A stretch of DNA of 64,000 nucleotides from Eucommia ulmoides (lineage: Eukaryota > Streptophyta > Magnoliopsida > Garryales > Eucommiaceae). The stretch lies in contig CM028336.1 of the NCBI GenBank assembly GCA_016647705.1, positions 15,427,380 to 15,491,379 of the forward strand, given 5' to 3'. The notes under the pieces were generated by a model. That model was given only the letters and a program-made list of their open reading frames with translations. It did not search any database and was not told where the DNA came from. Positions within the stretch are counted from its first letter, which is position 1, and every line of letters starts with the position of its first letter. The translations under genes and the position numbers were made by a program. Shown in pieces: positions 38,401 to 47,621 of the stretch.

Positions 38401-41400
38401 CCGCCGCCGCCTGCCGCCGGCCACCATCGCCGGCCGCCGCCGCCGCTGTCCGGCAACCAACCGCCGTCTCCGGCAATCTCCGGCGACCGTCCGCGCCGCC
38501 GGCGTCCACCTCCGGCGACCGTCGCCGGCCACCTCCGCCGCCGCCGCCGCCAAACAAAAAAAAAATTAATTTTAGGATAAAATCATTACCAAACACATTC
38601 TGTTCTCAGCACAAAATAAAAATTATCGTTACCAAACGTAATTCTGTTCCCAAAATTCTCAACCCAACCCAATTCAACTCAACCCAACCCATTCCAGTTG
38701 GGTTCAGAAAAGTGGGAACACTAACCAAACGCCACCTAAATTTACCCAAAGGGAGAATGTGTTCCAACAATTATGTTAAATGTTGATTTTTGCCTTGCAG
38801 ATATATATATGTAGATATATGCTCCTTTGGCAGTTCAAAGTGTCTATCATCTCTCTTAAAGAAAGCTAATAGAAATAAGTAGATGATCCATAACCTTTCA
38901 GAAGGCGGTGGGTCCCAATACACACCATCATAAGGAGCAGCAAATCTTGTAGGGTCCACAGTAGCATACTTTATCCAGGCTGGAATCCTATCAACCCAAA
39001 CTCCATCATTTTGCTTGAATCGGAACTTAACTCTTGAATTGTGAAGAATGGCTGGATTCCCATCATAATCAGGAATCTTGATGCTCCATACTCCATATTG
39101 ATTCTTTTCCATACTGTGGTTGGAACCATCCCATCCATTGAAGTCTCCTATAACTTGTGCCTCCCTGCAATGTGAACAAGGTTAACAATAATTCCAAGTA
39201 AACAACACAAAAAAAATGCACTAATGAATCGAAGTTAGCAAACTTGGATATAGAGAGAGAGAGAGAGAAGGAACAAAGAACATTCAAATGATTGTATAAA
39301 CATACAGAGCAGCAGGAGCCCACTCACGGTACACAACACAACCTTCTTCTCTATTAAACCCAAACTTCAAATAACCTGCAATATCAGATCAATGGATTGT
39401 TTATGGTAAGCAATTCGAAATAATTGAATAACAAGCTACTTGTATTCCAATTATGAAATGGGAAATTAACTAATTATGTCCTTTGTTAAAGTTAAAGTAA
39501 GACGAGAGTAGGAAAATAATGAGACAGCCTAACCTCACTAGTCAACCTATCTCTGTTTATAATAAAATATGGCCCGTGCATGAAAGCACTAATACAAAGA
39601 TAAAAACTGATATACCCTCTAAAACTCCCCCTCAAGTTGGGGCATACATATCGTATGCTCTCTACTTATTACAAATATATTCTATCCAATAACCCCCAAG
39701 AGGTTTAGTGAATAAATCTGCTAACCGATTAATAGAGTTAACAAGTTGAGTGTGGCTCAACTTTTTTAGTAGCTTCTCTCAAATGAAGTGGCAATCAACC
39801 TCAATGTGCTTCGTTCACTCATGAAAAATTAGGTTTTATGCTATATGGATGGTTGCTTGATTATCATTTACTAGACTCATGGGAGGAGAACAATCGAACC
39901 CAAATTCTTCTAGTGTGTGTTTCAACCAAGTGGCATGAGCCATTGCTCGATACTCTGATTCAGCACTTGATCGGGCTACCACACTCTGTTTCTTACTCTT
40001 TCAAAAGAACAGATTACCTACAACAAATACACAATCGTCTATTGTAAATTTTTTGTCTAAAGGGGATCCAGCCCAATCAATATCCGTGTATCCCTCTATG
40101 TGAGTGAGCCCATGATTCTTATACAACAAACCACATTCTGGAGCACCTTTCAGATATCTAAGAATGTGGACAACATATGATCTAAAAATTAACTGATAAC
40201 ACTAATTACAAAGGATATATTAGGTCTAGTAACAGTCAAACAATTCAATTTTCCAACTCATGTATATATTACCCTAAGTTCGTCAATAACTCTCCTTGAT
40301 CTGCTTGTTCGGATCCATCGGTAAGTCTATTGGTTTGAACCCTAATATCCCTGTTTCACCCAACAAGTCAAGAACATATTTCCTTTGAGAAAGGTAAATC
40401 CCTCGAGTTGATCAAGCAACTTCGATACCCAAGAAATGTTTCAATTCCCCCAAGTCCTTAGCCTGAAACTTACCATGCAAAAATTGTTCGAGTGTTTCAA
40501 TGTTGTTGTGGTCGTCTCCTATAATCACAATGTCTCTCCATGTAGTACCATGTCTGTAGAACACTGAATGATTGACTCCACATCGTTGAAGATCAAACTC
40601 AGTAACCACATCACTGAATTTCTCAAACCATACTTAAGGAGATTGTTTAAGGCCATAAATCAATTGTTTCAACCAACATATTAATCTCGACTCCCCCTCA
40701 GCAATAAACCTGGAGGTTGCTCCATATACACCTCTTCTAGTAGACCTCCGTTCAGGAATGCATTCTTGACATCTAACTGATATAACGGCCAACGAAATGT
40801 AGTTACAAGAGAGATGAATAGGCGAACAAATGCTAGCTTGCCAACATGAGAAAACTTCTCTGAGTAATCAAGCCCATAGACTTGAGTGTAACCTTTGGCA
40901 ACTAAGTGTGTCTTGAGTAGAATAGTAAATCAATGGCGCCATGCAAGTTAACTTTCACAGTATACCCCTACTTACAACCTACAATTGTCTTGAAAGGTGG
41001 GAGAGAGATGTGATCCCACGAGCCATTTTGGTATAAGGCAAGCATTTCTTCACCCATTGTAGTCCTCTCAGGATGAGTGAGTGCCTCTGAAACAGAGTTA
41101 GGAAGAGACGAAGACCACAGAAGCAACAAAAGCAGAATCGGAAGGGGAAAAATGTGCATATGAAAGAAAGTTAGATATAGGATGTTTAGTACACAAACAC
41201 TTACCCTTCCTCACAGTAATGGGTATGTCCAATTGATACGGTAATTAGGCAGCTGAAGAAGAATCTGGGGACATGGGGATGATCAGCGCAACGACAAAAA
41301 TCGAGAGCCAGCTAGCACTTTCGAACGACGAGAGTACACCTGCAAGAAGGGACAAGGGGATGGGGGTGTGAATGAATTCTGTGGGATATGTGAATGGACT

Positions 41401-44400
41401 AGGGATAGGTAAGTTAGGCAAAGGAAATTTAACATCGAGGTCAGCATGAGTGTGAAGCTCAGAAAAGTAATGAATGAATTCAAAGAAGGTAACATCAGCA
41501 CATATAAAAGAACAACATTGAGAGGGACTATAGCAATGATATCCCTTTTGTTTGCGAAAGTATACATGGAAGACACATTTCTGGACATTAGGATCTAACT
41601 TGTCTTGACCAAGAGCAAGTTGATGCACAAAGTAGACACAATCGAAAATAAGAGAGGGTAAGCCAAAGGAGTGAGAATGAGGAAAAAAACGGAGGGTGGA
41701 ATTTTGCCATTCAGGATAGAGGAGGTCATTCGATTAATCAAGTAATAATTAGTAAGAACTGCATCGCCCTAGAAGTGCTTGTGAACATTCATTTTAAACA
41801 ACCAAGTTCGAGCAACCTCAAAAAGATGGCAATTCTTACGCTCAGCAACACCATTTGTTGGGGCATGTAAGCACAAGATGATTGATGAATAATACTCGAG
41901 TGGTCATGAAAGAGGTAAATAGGTGAGAAATATATTTTCGGTACACAAACAGGCACAGTGAATTGAGTTTGGTTTCAGCAAAAAGTCACAAAAGATAGCA
42001 AAATAATTCAAAAAGATCTTTCATTAAATAAATCAAATTAACTTCATAAAAATCATCCACAAAGGAGAGAAAATAAATCCTAAGGTAGACAAGACACAAG
42101 AAGGACCCCAAACATCATAATGAACTAACGTATATGGACTCAAAGCTTTTTCATTGACTTGGGAAGCCAAAGAAGTACGTTGATACTTTCCCAACTGACA
42201 AGACTCACAATCTAGGGATGCCAAGCTTGAGATTGGCAAAAAATGGGTGACCAAGGCGGCAATGAATCTGGTGGGCAGAATCAATGGTTGGACAATCAAT
42301 GGGTGGTGCAGCAAGAATATCCCCTTGATCATCCTTTTTCTCACACCCGACACCAATTGTCTTTTGCGTCCTCAAATCCTAAATAAGAACAAAATCAGGA
42401 AAAAAAAGGAAACAGAGTAGTTAAGATATTTAGTAAGTGTACTAACATATATCAAATTAAAAGAAAATTGGGAATATACAGAAAAGATGACAAAGATAAA
42501 GATGACCAGGGTTTCACAGTACCCACACCACTAATCGGTACCATAGAACCATCTGCAACAATAACAAGATACAACAAAGAAGATGATTGAATGCGGGTAA
42601 AAAATGATAGTGTACCAGACGTGGTCAGTGGCAGCAGAATCTATAACCCATGGAGTGGTAGAAATAGGACAAAAGAAAAGATAAGTAGTAGAGGTATCTT
42701 GCTAAGCTAGAGACACAATGGGGTGGAAGCCTAATACGATGTCTTAAACTGAAGGAATTGGGCATACTCGTCATCAAAATTCTCCTTGGTAACTGGAAAA
42801 TCAGACAATGGAACAGGATCGACCTCATCAAATGTCACAGCATACTTAGGAGGATGGCCAACTAAATCCCAATAAGTTTCTCTAGTACTCCTTACCGTAT
42901 AAGGAACAATGACAATGTTGGCCGCCGCCATGACCATATAGGCCACCCTGAAAGCCATCACTACGACCACATCGGGAATGACCATAGAGACCACCACCGG
43001 GCTGGTCACCATGATCACCCTGAGATGTATTTGTAACCATCGTTGAACAATCCGATGAAAGGAGACTGGAGAGCGAAGTAGTGTCCCGAGTAGTGGTACA
43101 CTGAAATTAAGAGTAGGTCTACCGCCCAACCACCCAAAAAAAACAAAAGAATTTGAGAGAAAATGGGCTCAAACTCTGGACGACGACTGGAACGAAACTT
43201 TAGGACAATCATCTCTTCCCGTTGCTTATGTATAACTTTAACATCGGAAGACACTGGGAGATGGACATTTATCTCCTCGTGAAGTCTCAGAATCTTGGCA
43301 AAGTATTCGGTGACGTTTTGTGTCTTTGACGTGAAAGTACTCGGCCAACACATCATACATTTGACTAGGCCACTCGTCAACATTCTTTGTATCCTCTGAA
43401 AGACGATAATCGGTGAAATGACGATGTTTCCCTTGTCCAATGAAGGCTACTTTAACGACCCTGGACCATTGAAGATAATTACTCCCCTTCAACTTTCAAG
43501 TGGTTAACACCAAAGGTACCTAAGTAAAAAAAAAAAAATCTAGCAAGAAGAACAAACAAATCACAAAATGTTAATGGGAGATACACTAACTAAAATAAAC
43601 CATGTGACAAGAGAAACAGAAATTTAAGACAATAAATAACTCATTGTTTTTTTTCTTTTTTCCCCTTTTTTTTATGTTTTGTTTTTGTATCAAGGCTTAC
43701 TTGACCTAGGGCCCAGGGGGGTACACACCGAACGAGGGAATCGAAGGTCCGGCAATGTCAGTTCGGAACAACGATGGCAACGGTAGGCGGTTGTGTATTT
43801 GCACGATGAAGATGCTGGTGGCATTAGAACTAAGCGGCAACGGTGGCAAAAGCATCGGAATAGGTCGTGAAGGTTGCAGCATAAGTCAAAGATGGTCGCA
43901 GGGCACCGGCAAGGTTAGATGTGGCTCCCGCAGTCATTGATAAGGTCAGATCTAGCCAAAAACAGCTCAATCTTGTGGGTGACGGGATGCGGAGGTTGCG
44001 GTCGGAGCAGTGGCAGTGACTGCTACAGGAAATGACTAACGAGGTTTTTTCTCGTGTGCGTGTGCATACAGGACATTGAAAAAAGGGGGAAAAGGAATAG
44101 AAGAAAAGATTTGGTAGAACTGAACTATGTAATTATTGTCCCATGCAAACTTGCTCACCATACCATGTTAATGTTAAAGTAAGAGGAGACAAGGAAAATA
44201 ATGAGACCGCTTAATCTTAGCAGTCAATCTCTCTTTCTCTCTATATCTCTCTCTATTTACAACAAAATATGGACCACAAACGAAGCCCTAATACAAAGGT
44301 AAAGACTAAAGTACCCTCTAACATCCTCAAACAATGAGGTAATACTATAATATATCCTGTAGGGGGCATAAAATCAAGCAAAGTAATTATGTGCATGTGA

Positions 44401-47126
44401 AAGCAGAATCAATAATTTTTGAGTAACACCAAGTTTTCATCATTACCTTGTGAAAAATCCTTGAGGCTTCCTTCATATGTTTCAAAAAGCTTTTTATGCT
44501 CCGTGTATTTCTTCATTCTATATTTCAGATGATCTTTATATGGTTCTAAACTTGGATCCAAAGCCAAGATACCAATATCTTCGGTGCCTTCCTCAACATT
44601 TGTCATTGTTGTGTTGTCATTGCTCAAAATAACTGGTATAGCAGACCTGTGCTTGACCTAATTGGAACATTATACTAGATCATTGACATGAAATTACAAC
44701 ATAAAATATTAGTAGATAGAGAGAAATTGAGAGAGAGGGGAGAGAGAGATTGTCGTTCACGGAAAAATATTATAAAACGTGGCTTAGTTAACCATATTCG
44801 TGGTTGTTTTCTTTTATTTATATATACTTCCCAGAGAACAAGGAACAAAAAAAAAGGCTTCAAGAGAAACATTTTTTTTCTGTTTTTTCTGTGCCGAGTT
44901 TTCTGGGAACATAACAAAGAAATAAAAATACAAACACTAACCAAACACCACCTCAGTGTCCCTCACCATTCAAATGTTTAAGGAAGATACAGGATCATGC
45001 ATCATATACTTCCGTTTTTTATGTAATTTGACAATCAGACAACCATGACATGCACGTTGATCAGACGCTTGTTGAAAAAACTTCTTTATTATTGTCAAAC
45101 AATCTAGAAAGGAATATAAAAAAATTGAGCATACCCTCCCATGAGTTGGGAATCTTGATGGGAGACGGAACTGTGAATTCCAAAGTATTTTTTGGGATCC
45201 CAAAACACCAGTTCGTTGTTGTGAAGCAACATGCTGTTTATTTCTTGATGCCTATCAAAGAATTGAAGAATTATACAAGAGGTTATATGAATTTTTCCAC
45301 AAGTACATGAGTGCAAATGAAGATATAGACGCAACAGAATAAAGCTCAAGGAAAAAATACAAACATAAAAACCAAACAAACACAACACACTGATGAAGTG
45401 TAGCCGACAAAGTGACAATCATGAAAGAAGAAGATGACTTTTTTTACTGCAATAATCTTTATTTAATAAAAAAGAACACTGTCCTTTGAATAATCATTAA
45501 CCAAAAATACTCAATAATGTAATGATTATTATCATAACTAGTTTCAAGTAACGGTGATTTTTCAAATATGTCACTGTTATCATCATTCAAATCAACAATG
45601 ACGATCTACGATTCCCTGCAAATTTTGATACCAAACTTACCGCCAACACCCATCCTAGAGCCCCAAAACAGAAACTTGAGAATGGAACATGTAACATCAC
45701 ATTCAGTACAAGGATATTTTCATCTAAACTAAAAAGGGAACTGGATAGAGTTTTGTCCATCTTTGCTCCAAAAGTTTGTTCAGACAGGTGCTGAACACAG
45801 TTTTCCAAAATCAGAGAACCTTTTTTGGCAACAAAGCATCGCCTATGTTGCAAATATGGCATAAATTACAGAACTTGCATTTTGTATTTGTTCCATCAAG
45901 TGTTAATTTCTTCTGAAAATAAAATGTTTGTTTAGTCCTTAGCACCAGAGCACGGGCATTTTTAAAGGCACAGTGTCAATGCCTGAAAAGATGTTTGACA
46001 CTTGTCAGGCCCCGATACACGACAGACATTTAGCTGACCACATATCAAGGAGGAGTTCTTCACAAGGTTCTAAGTATCGGCTCGTTACGTACCATAATGG
46101 TCAATACATAACAAAATCGGCCCACCGTTACGGTTACGGGCCGATATTTCGTTCTTGGGCCAATTCACACCGAATCGGCCCGTAACGGGATCTATCTCTG
46201 TTACAATGAGGCGTAACGGCCGTTACGCCGATACAGGCTGTATTCAGCCTTCAACAGGCCCCCTCCCATCAGATATAGGCTATATTCAGCCTTCTGCAGG
46301 CACCCAGGCACCCCTCCCCTTATTGCAAGCCCCTTCATCCAGCTTAAATTGAGCCTTGGACCCTTGGTTCAGCTAAATTCTTCATACAATCAGCAACTGA
46401 ATTTACCCTGAAATCTTGCAATTTCTTCCCTATTTCTTCCCAACTTCAAGCCTTGCAAGCTAAATCCAAATACAATTTATTCTTTTATTATGTTTACGTG
46501 ATATATTTTTATTAAATGTTGCGGGCATCATTTTATTCTTTTAAGATTGTTGAGTACAACAGTTTTTCGTCTTTTTTATATCTTTATTTTGTTATATATG
46601 TAGTTAAATACCATAATATCTATTAGAATGTGTTTATTAAAAGTTAAAAGAGTAAAACAATTACAATTATTAAGTTTTTTAGAATGTTCTAATGATTTTA
46701 AAAAATTCACGACAGTGACGGCTGATTCCCGTCACGGACAGGCTAATACTCTCGATAACGCGACTGTTACATAACCCGATACCACGATTTAAAATCTTGG
46801 TTCTTCACCAACATATATGGGTTTTTTTTTCTTTTTTACCGAAATATGGGGGATTTTGGGATAATTCTCAAACCCCATAAGCCGGTAGTGGCAGTCCCCG
46901 CATACTAAAGCCGGATTGAACCAAATATGACCGCTTGTAATTGCTGATGATTGAACCAAATATGAAACATGGAATACATTAAAAGATCGAATAGCATGAA
47001 TACGAGAACAAAAAAGGTGACCAAATTTAGAGAAACAAGTTAATTTACCGCTGAAGAGTGCTGAGTTGAGAAGGGTTTCAAGTATCCGAAAGACGTTATG
47101 GAAGGAAGACGCAAAGAACCGGACAT
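23331..47126 (-). CDS. SBE1: Starch branching enzyme I (1,4-alpha-glucan branching enzyme, class I/B), plastid; 14 exons
   Basis: The enzyme cuts alpha-1,4 glucan chains and rejoins them as alpha-1,6 branches in amylopectin synthesis in the plastid stroma. Exons on the minus strand: 47050-47126, 45135-45251, 44447-44657, 39306-39375, 38895-39164, 37036-37942, 36628-36744, 30284-30346, 29770-29877, 29183-29284, 27274-27341, 27069-27150, 26244-26360, 23331-23492. All introns are GT-AG, and phases agree from exon 2 to exon 14. Product is about 823 aa: leader 1-75, CBM48 about 137-248, GH13 barrel about 250-600, beta-sandwich to about 770, acidic tail. The four GH13 motifs are present: DIVHSH (352-357), GFRFD with nucleophile Asp426, AED with acid/base Glu481, SHD with His549-Asp550. 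Potato SBEI (about 860 aa, remembered) matches closely throughout. Open problem: exon 1 as I read it is one base short of phase. Confidence 0.93.
23361..23456 (-). repeat. In-frame tandem duplication in the SBE1 tail
   Basis: Units of 51 and 45 bases encode EDNSGIME-x-ADTGT twice. The first unit carries a GCG run (poly-Ala) and the second GAG codons. It was probably produced by slippage or unequal exchange. Confidence 0.85.
23493..26243 (-). other. SBE1 intron 13 with possible LTR-element relics
   Basis: Non-coding. At 24,060 'gacgccgtctatgaaaa' resembles the sequence just after an LTR in gypsy elements. At 24,220-24,270 a unit near 'acggacatcgatcatttcag' is repeated twice, and at 24,630-24,690 a 26-bp unit 'ttgggctggaaaatcgggta' is repeated. 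'cttcgggggctaactctcc' near 25,571 is also LTR-like. I infer a badly worn LTR element but cannot bound it. Confidence 0.35.
26244..26360 (-). CDS. SBE1: SBE1 exon 13
   Basis: 39 codons, VGHDVDHFT to SPPRTCV, with the conserved [17 protein letters not shown] core of the C-terminal domain. Confidence 0.95.
27069..27150 (-). CDS. SBE1: SBE1 exon 12
   Basis: Completes the split Gly and gives [19 protein letters not shown] through FGGHGR. Only 123 bp separate it from exon 11. Confidence 0.95.
27274..27341 (-). CDS. SBE1: SBE1 exon 11
   Basis: [17 protein letters not shown] and following residues, start of the C-terminal beta domain. Ends in a split Gly codon. Confidence 0.95.
27564..28089. mobile_element. 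MITE-like element in SBE1 intron 10
   Basis: The left end TACACCATTAGTCCCTATAG and the right end, read in complement as TATACCATTAATCCTTG, form long imperfect inverted repeats around about 526 bp. No coding sequence. The superfamily is uncertain; the 'agtccctatag' words recall Mutator-type ends. Confidence 0.5.
28166..28300 (-). mobile_element. Possible solo LTR of the short-LTR copia family
   Basis: The block resembles in order the 158-bp LTR at 44,166-44,323: a line of 'ctctctctatt', then 'ataataaaatatg', then 'actaaaatacccttct'. No internal sequence is attached. Boundaries are approximate. Confidence 0.35.
29183..29284 (-). CDS. SBE1: SBE1 exon 10
   Basis: 34 codons, [14 protein letters not shown] to SSANEDDK, flanked by TGCAG and GTAAC splice signals. 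Confidence 0.95.
29770..29877 (-). CDS. SBE1: SBE1 exon 9
   Basis: 36 codons, beginning [16 protein letters not shown] and ending HLRYK. The conserved [11 protein letters not shown] block is intact. The usual YDKCRRQW reads YQNCRRQW here. Confidence 0.95.
30284..30346 (-). CDS. SBE1: SBE1 exon 8
   Basis: 21 codons, [11 protein letters not shown] to FMGNE, phase 0 at both ends. It follows a 6.28-kb intron filled with retroelement pieces, a SINE and a MITE. Confidence 0.95.
31740..32260 (+). mobile_element. Ty1/copia pol C-terminus fossil in SBE1 intron 7
   Basis: The RNase H end of copia pol is recognisable by [11 protein letters not shown], then SCCAQ and a [14 protein letters not shown]-like segment; the CCAQ word is frequent in SIRE-type elements. 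It lies antisense to SBE1. It is broken by several changes. Confidence 0.75.
32285..32447 (+). mobile_element. tRNA-derived SINE
   Basis: A pol III A-box-like 'agttggtacaatgg' and a B-box-like 'ggattcaaatc' (32,334-32,344) are spaced as in tRNA genes. They are followed by a tRNA-unrelated body and a terminal 'ggaatgccctttttat'. This resembles a SINE type I remember from other dicots. It is not a functional tRNA: no acceptor stem forms. It lies just after the copia pol end. Confidence 0.7.
32448..33340 (+). mobile_element. SIRE-type copia LTR-like sequence
   Basis: It contains repeated 'ggtcgacca' and 'gaccaaac' words, like those in the solo LTR at 60,720-63,270, and follows the pol end at 31,740-32,260. 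It is probably that element's 3' LTR. Ends not found. Confidence 0.45.
33740..34640 (+). mobile_element. Ty1/copia fossil: protease and integrase part
   Basis: A gag-protease stretch with [12 protein letters not shown] (compare the copia DSGAS-DHMTG site) and LFTHFQS-like residues is at 33,745-34,050. Integrase-like text, including a [13 protein letters not shown]-like segment, lies near 34,550. It is a different copia lineage from the piece at 31.7 kb. Several breaks. Confidence 0.7.
34640..35893. other. SBE1 intron 7, no gene seen
   Basis: Non-coding. 34,650-34,880 is GC-richer with 'cacctcc' words but has no recognisable domain. A T18-G11 homopolymer pair lies at 35,831-35,859. Confidence 0.4.
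35894..36514 (+). mobile_element. Harbinger/Tourist-like MITE, copy 2, in SBE1 intron 7
   Basis: The ends GGTCCCATTAGTTAATAC and, in complement, GGTCATGTTTGGTAACC enclose 621 bp. They are flanked by TTA on both sides (35,891-35,893 and 36,515-36,517), the 3-bp Harbinger target. It is an inverted homologue of 589-1,158. It lacks coding sequence. Confidence 0.7.
36628..36744 (-). CDS. SBE1: SBE1 exon 7
   Basis: 39 codons, [13 protein letters not shown] to ISLHK. The family usually has MDKEMY where this gene has MEEEMY; this loop residue change is outside the catalytic motifs. Confidence 0.95.
37036..37942 (-). CDS. SBE1: SBE1 exon 6 (most of the GH13 barrel)
   Basis: 907 bases, 302 full codons, with all four GH13 signature regions: [24 protein letters not shown] and AESHDQ. 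The acceptor is CACAG and the donor CAG/GTATG. This large catalytic exon is typical of class I branching-enzyme genes. Confidence 0.97.
38168..38736. mobile_element. Harbinger/Tourist-like MITE with CCG-rich core, in SBE1 intron 5
   Basis: The ends GGCCCCGTTTGGTTAGTG and, in complement, GGTGGCGTTTGGTTAGTG are flanked by TAA on both sides. The element is 569 bp. Subterminal zones are rich in 'caacccaaccc', and 38,390-38,560 is a CCG/GCC-rich core very unlike the AT-rich intron. Open frames through the core on both strands are due to its composition. Confidence 0.85.
38895..39164 (-). CDS. SBE1: SBE1 exon 5 (CBM48)
   Basis: 89 full codons with two split ends. Contains [19 protein letters not shown] and [16 protein letters not shown]48 ends here and the linker to the barrel begins. 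Confidence 0.95.
39306..39375 (-). CDS. SBE1: SBE1 exon 4 (CBM48 start)
   Basis: Encodes [11 protein letters not shown] and VYREWAPAA, the usual start of the CBM48 starch-binding module. It is separated from exon 3 by a 5.07-kb intron that contains a copia fossil. Confidence 0.92.
39484..39624 (-). repeat. 3' LTR of the intron 3 copia fossil
   Basis: Matches 44,166-44,323 and lies next to the purine tract. Confidence 0.75.
44166..44323 (-). repeat. 5' LTR of the intron 3 copia fossil
   Basis: Matches 39,484-39,624; contains a CT-rich microsatellite section absent from the other LTR. Confidence 0.8.
44447..44657 (-). CDS. SBE1: SBE1 exon 3 (mature N terminus)
   Basis: 70 codons plus one base. 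It begins [11 protein letters not shown] and includes the conserved class I segment [19 protein letters not shown]. The donor GTAATG splits a Gly codon completed in exon 4. Confidence 0.9.
45135..45251 (-). CDS. SBE1: SBE1 exon 2 (plastid leader)
   Basis: 39 codons, phase 0 to 0, beginning [12 protein letters not shown] and containing GSQKILW. It aligns with the potato SBEI leader, which has ASRNK, SQ-x-TG and GSQ at the same spacing. Acceptor ATAG and donor GTATGC. The sequence is Ser/Arg/Gln-rich and lacks acidic residues, as expected for plastid import. Confidence 0.8.
46064..46799. mobile_element. Non-autonomous Mutator-type element in SBE1 intron 1
   Basis: A perfect 9-bp duplication GTTCTTCAC (46,055-46,063 and 46,800-46,808) flanks 736 bp. 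The ends AAGGTTCTAAGTATCGG and, in complement, CAAGATTTTAAATCGTGG are similar imperfect inverted repeats. The left third is rich in 'cggcccgtaacgg' and 'cgttacg' words. No transposase. Confidence 0.75.
47050..47126 (-). CDS. SBE1: SBE1 exon 1 (start of plastid leader), frame uncertain
   Basis: The ATG is at 47,126-47,124 and the donor GT follows 47,050. The frame that joins exon 2 ends in a leader-like stretch ...STQHSSA, rich in Ser and basic or aromatic residues. From the ATG to the donor I count 77 bases; 78 are needed. In the ATG frame a stop appears after nine codons, and in the joining frame there is no ATG before an upstream stop. Either the allele has a one-base loss, the assembly has an error, I misread a base, or translation starts in another exon. 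The ATG surroundings are also duplicated 152 bp upstream. Confidence 0.5.
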
Positions 47127-47390
47127 CTTTCCAAATTCAGCCTCTGTAATCTTTCATCTAAAATCTCACCCTGGTTTCTCCCTGTCACACTCTTTCTCTA
47201 ACTGATAGGAAGCTCGTCTGTGGAAGAAAGTATCCAGATCCATGACAAAGAACAATGGCCCAAAGGTACGTTACTCATCTTTCCCGATTCAGCCTATTGT
47301 TTCATCTAAAATCTCACTCTCGTCGTCGCTCTCTCGGGGAAAACTTGTCTCTAGAAGAAAGTATCTATACTTGAACAAACGGACAAAGGA
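47124..47390. repeat. Tandem duplication with 152-bp offset over the SBE1 start region
   Basis: The block beginning 'catctttccaaattcagcct' (47,124) recurs as 'catctttcccgattcagcct' (47,276). Downstream anchors 'tttcatctaaaatctcac' and 'agaagaaagtatc' are shared. Both copies carry an ATG at the same point on the minus strand (47,126 and 47,278). Confidence 0.8.
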
Positions 47391-47450
47391 CATTTAATCA
47401 AACTAAACCGAATCTAGAAAATATAATAGAGCATGATTCATGAATGGACA

Positions 47451-47621
47451 CATGAATGACGTAAAGTTTGAAAAATGAAAATACCATGGTACAATAATAT
47501 TATTATATATAATCATGATTAGTGATGAAAAAAACCAATAATAATCATGAATGACATAAAGTTTAAAAAATCAAAATATCTTGATACAATAATATTATTA
47601 TACATAATCTTGATTAGTCAT
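47451..47621. repeat. Tandem duplication with 95-bp offset upstream of SBE1
   Basis: 'catgaatgacgtaaagtttg' at 47,451 and 'catgaatgacataaagttta' at 47,546 begin two copies, each also with 'acaataatattattata'. It lies between the gene and the viral fossil block. Confidence 0.8.

Larger units (their letters stand above)
39484..44323 (-). mobile_element. Ty1/copia fossil with short LTRs, in SBE1 intron 3
   Basis: The 158-bp 5' LTR (44,166-44,323) and about 141-bp 3' LTR (39,484-39,624) match along their length and use TGTTAGAGGG-type and TTAACA ends. A PBS-like TGGTATGGTGAG follows the 5' LTR and a purine tract GAGGGGGAG precedes the 3' LTR. The flanks are TCCTT and TCCTC, a near-match target duplication. 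gag (NYLQWSR segment near 43,470), integrase (42,030-42,360), RT (RT-like [11 protein letters not shown] at 40,412) and RNase H sections are in the usual order. It looks near full length at 4.84 kb, with numerous breaks. The short LTR suggests an Ale/Retrofit-like lineage. Same orientation as SBE1. Confidence 0.85.

Noticed and set aside
38183-38596. Arg/Pro/Ala-rich open frames on both strands, up to 128 codons
   Set aside because: They arise from the CCG-rich core of the Harbinger-type MITE in intron 5; there is no domain and no splice evidence.
45587-45862. Minus-strand open frame with RRCFVAKK, considered as SBE1 exon 2
   Set aside because: It does not end at a donor in the right phase, whereas 45,135-45,251 fits both splice sites, phase and the remembered potato leader.
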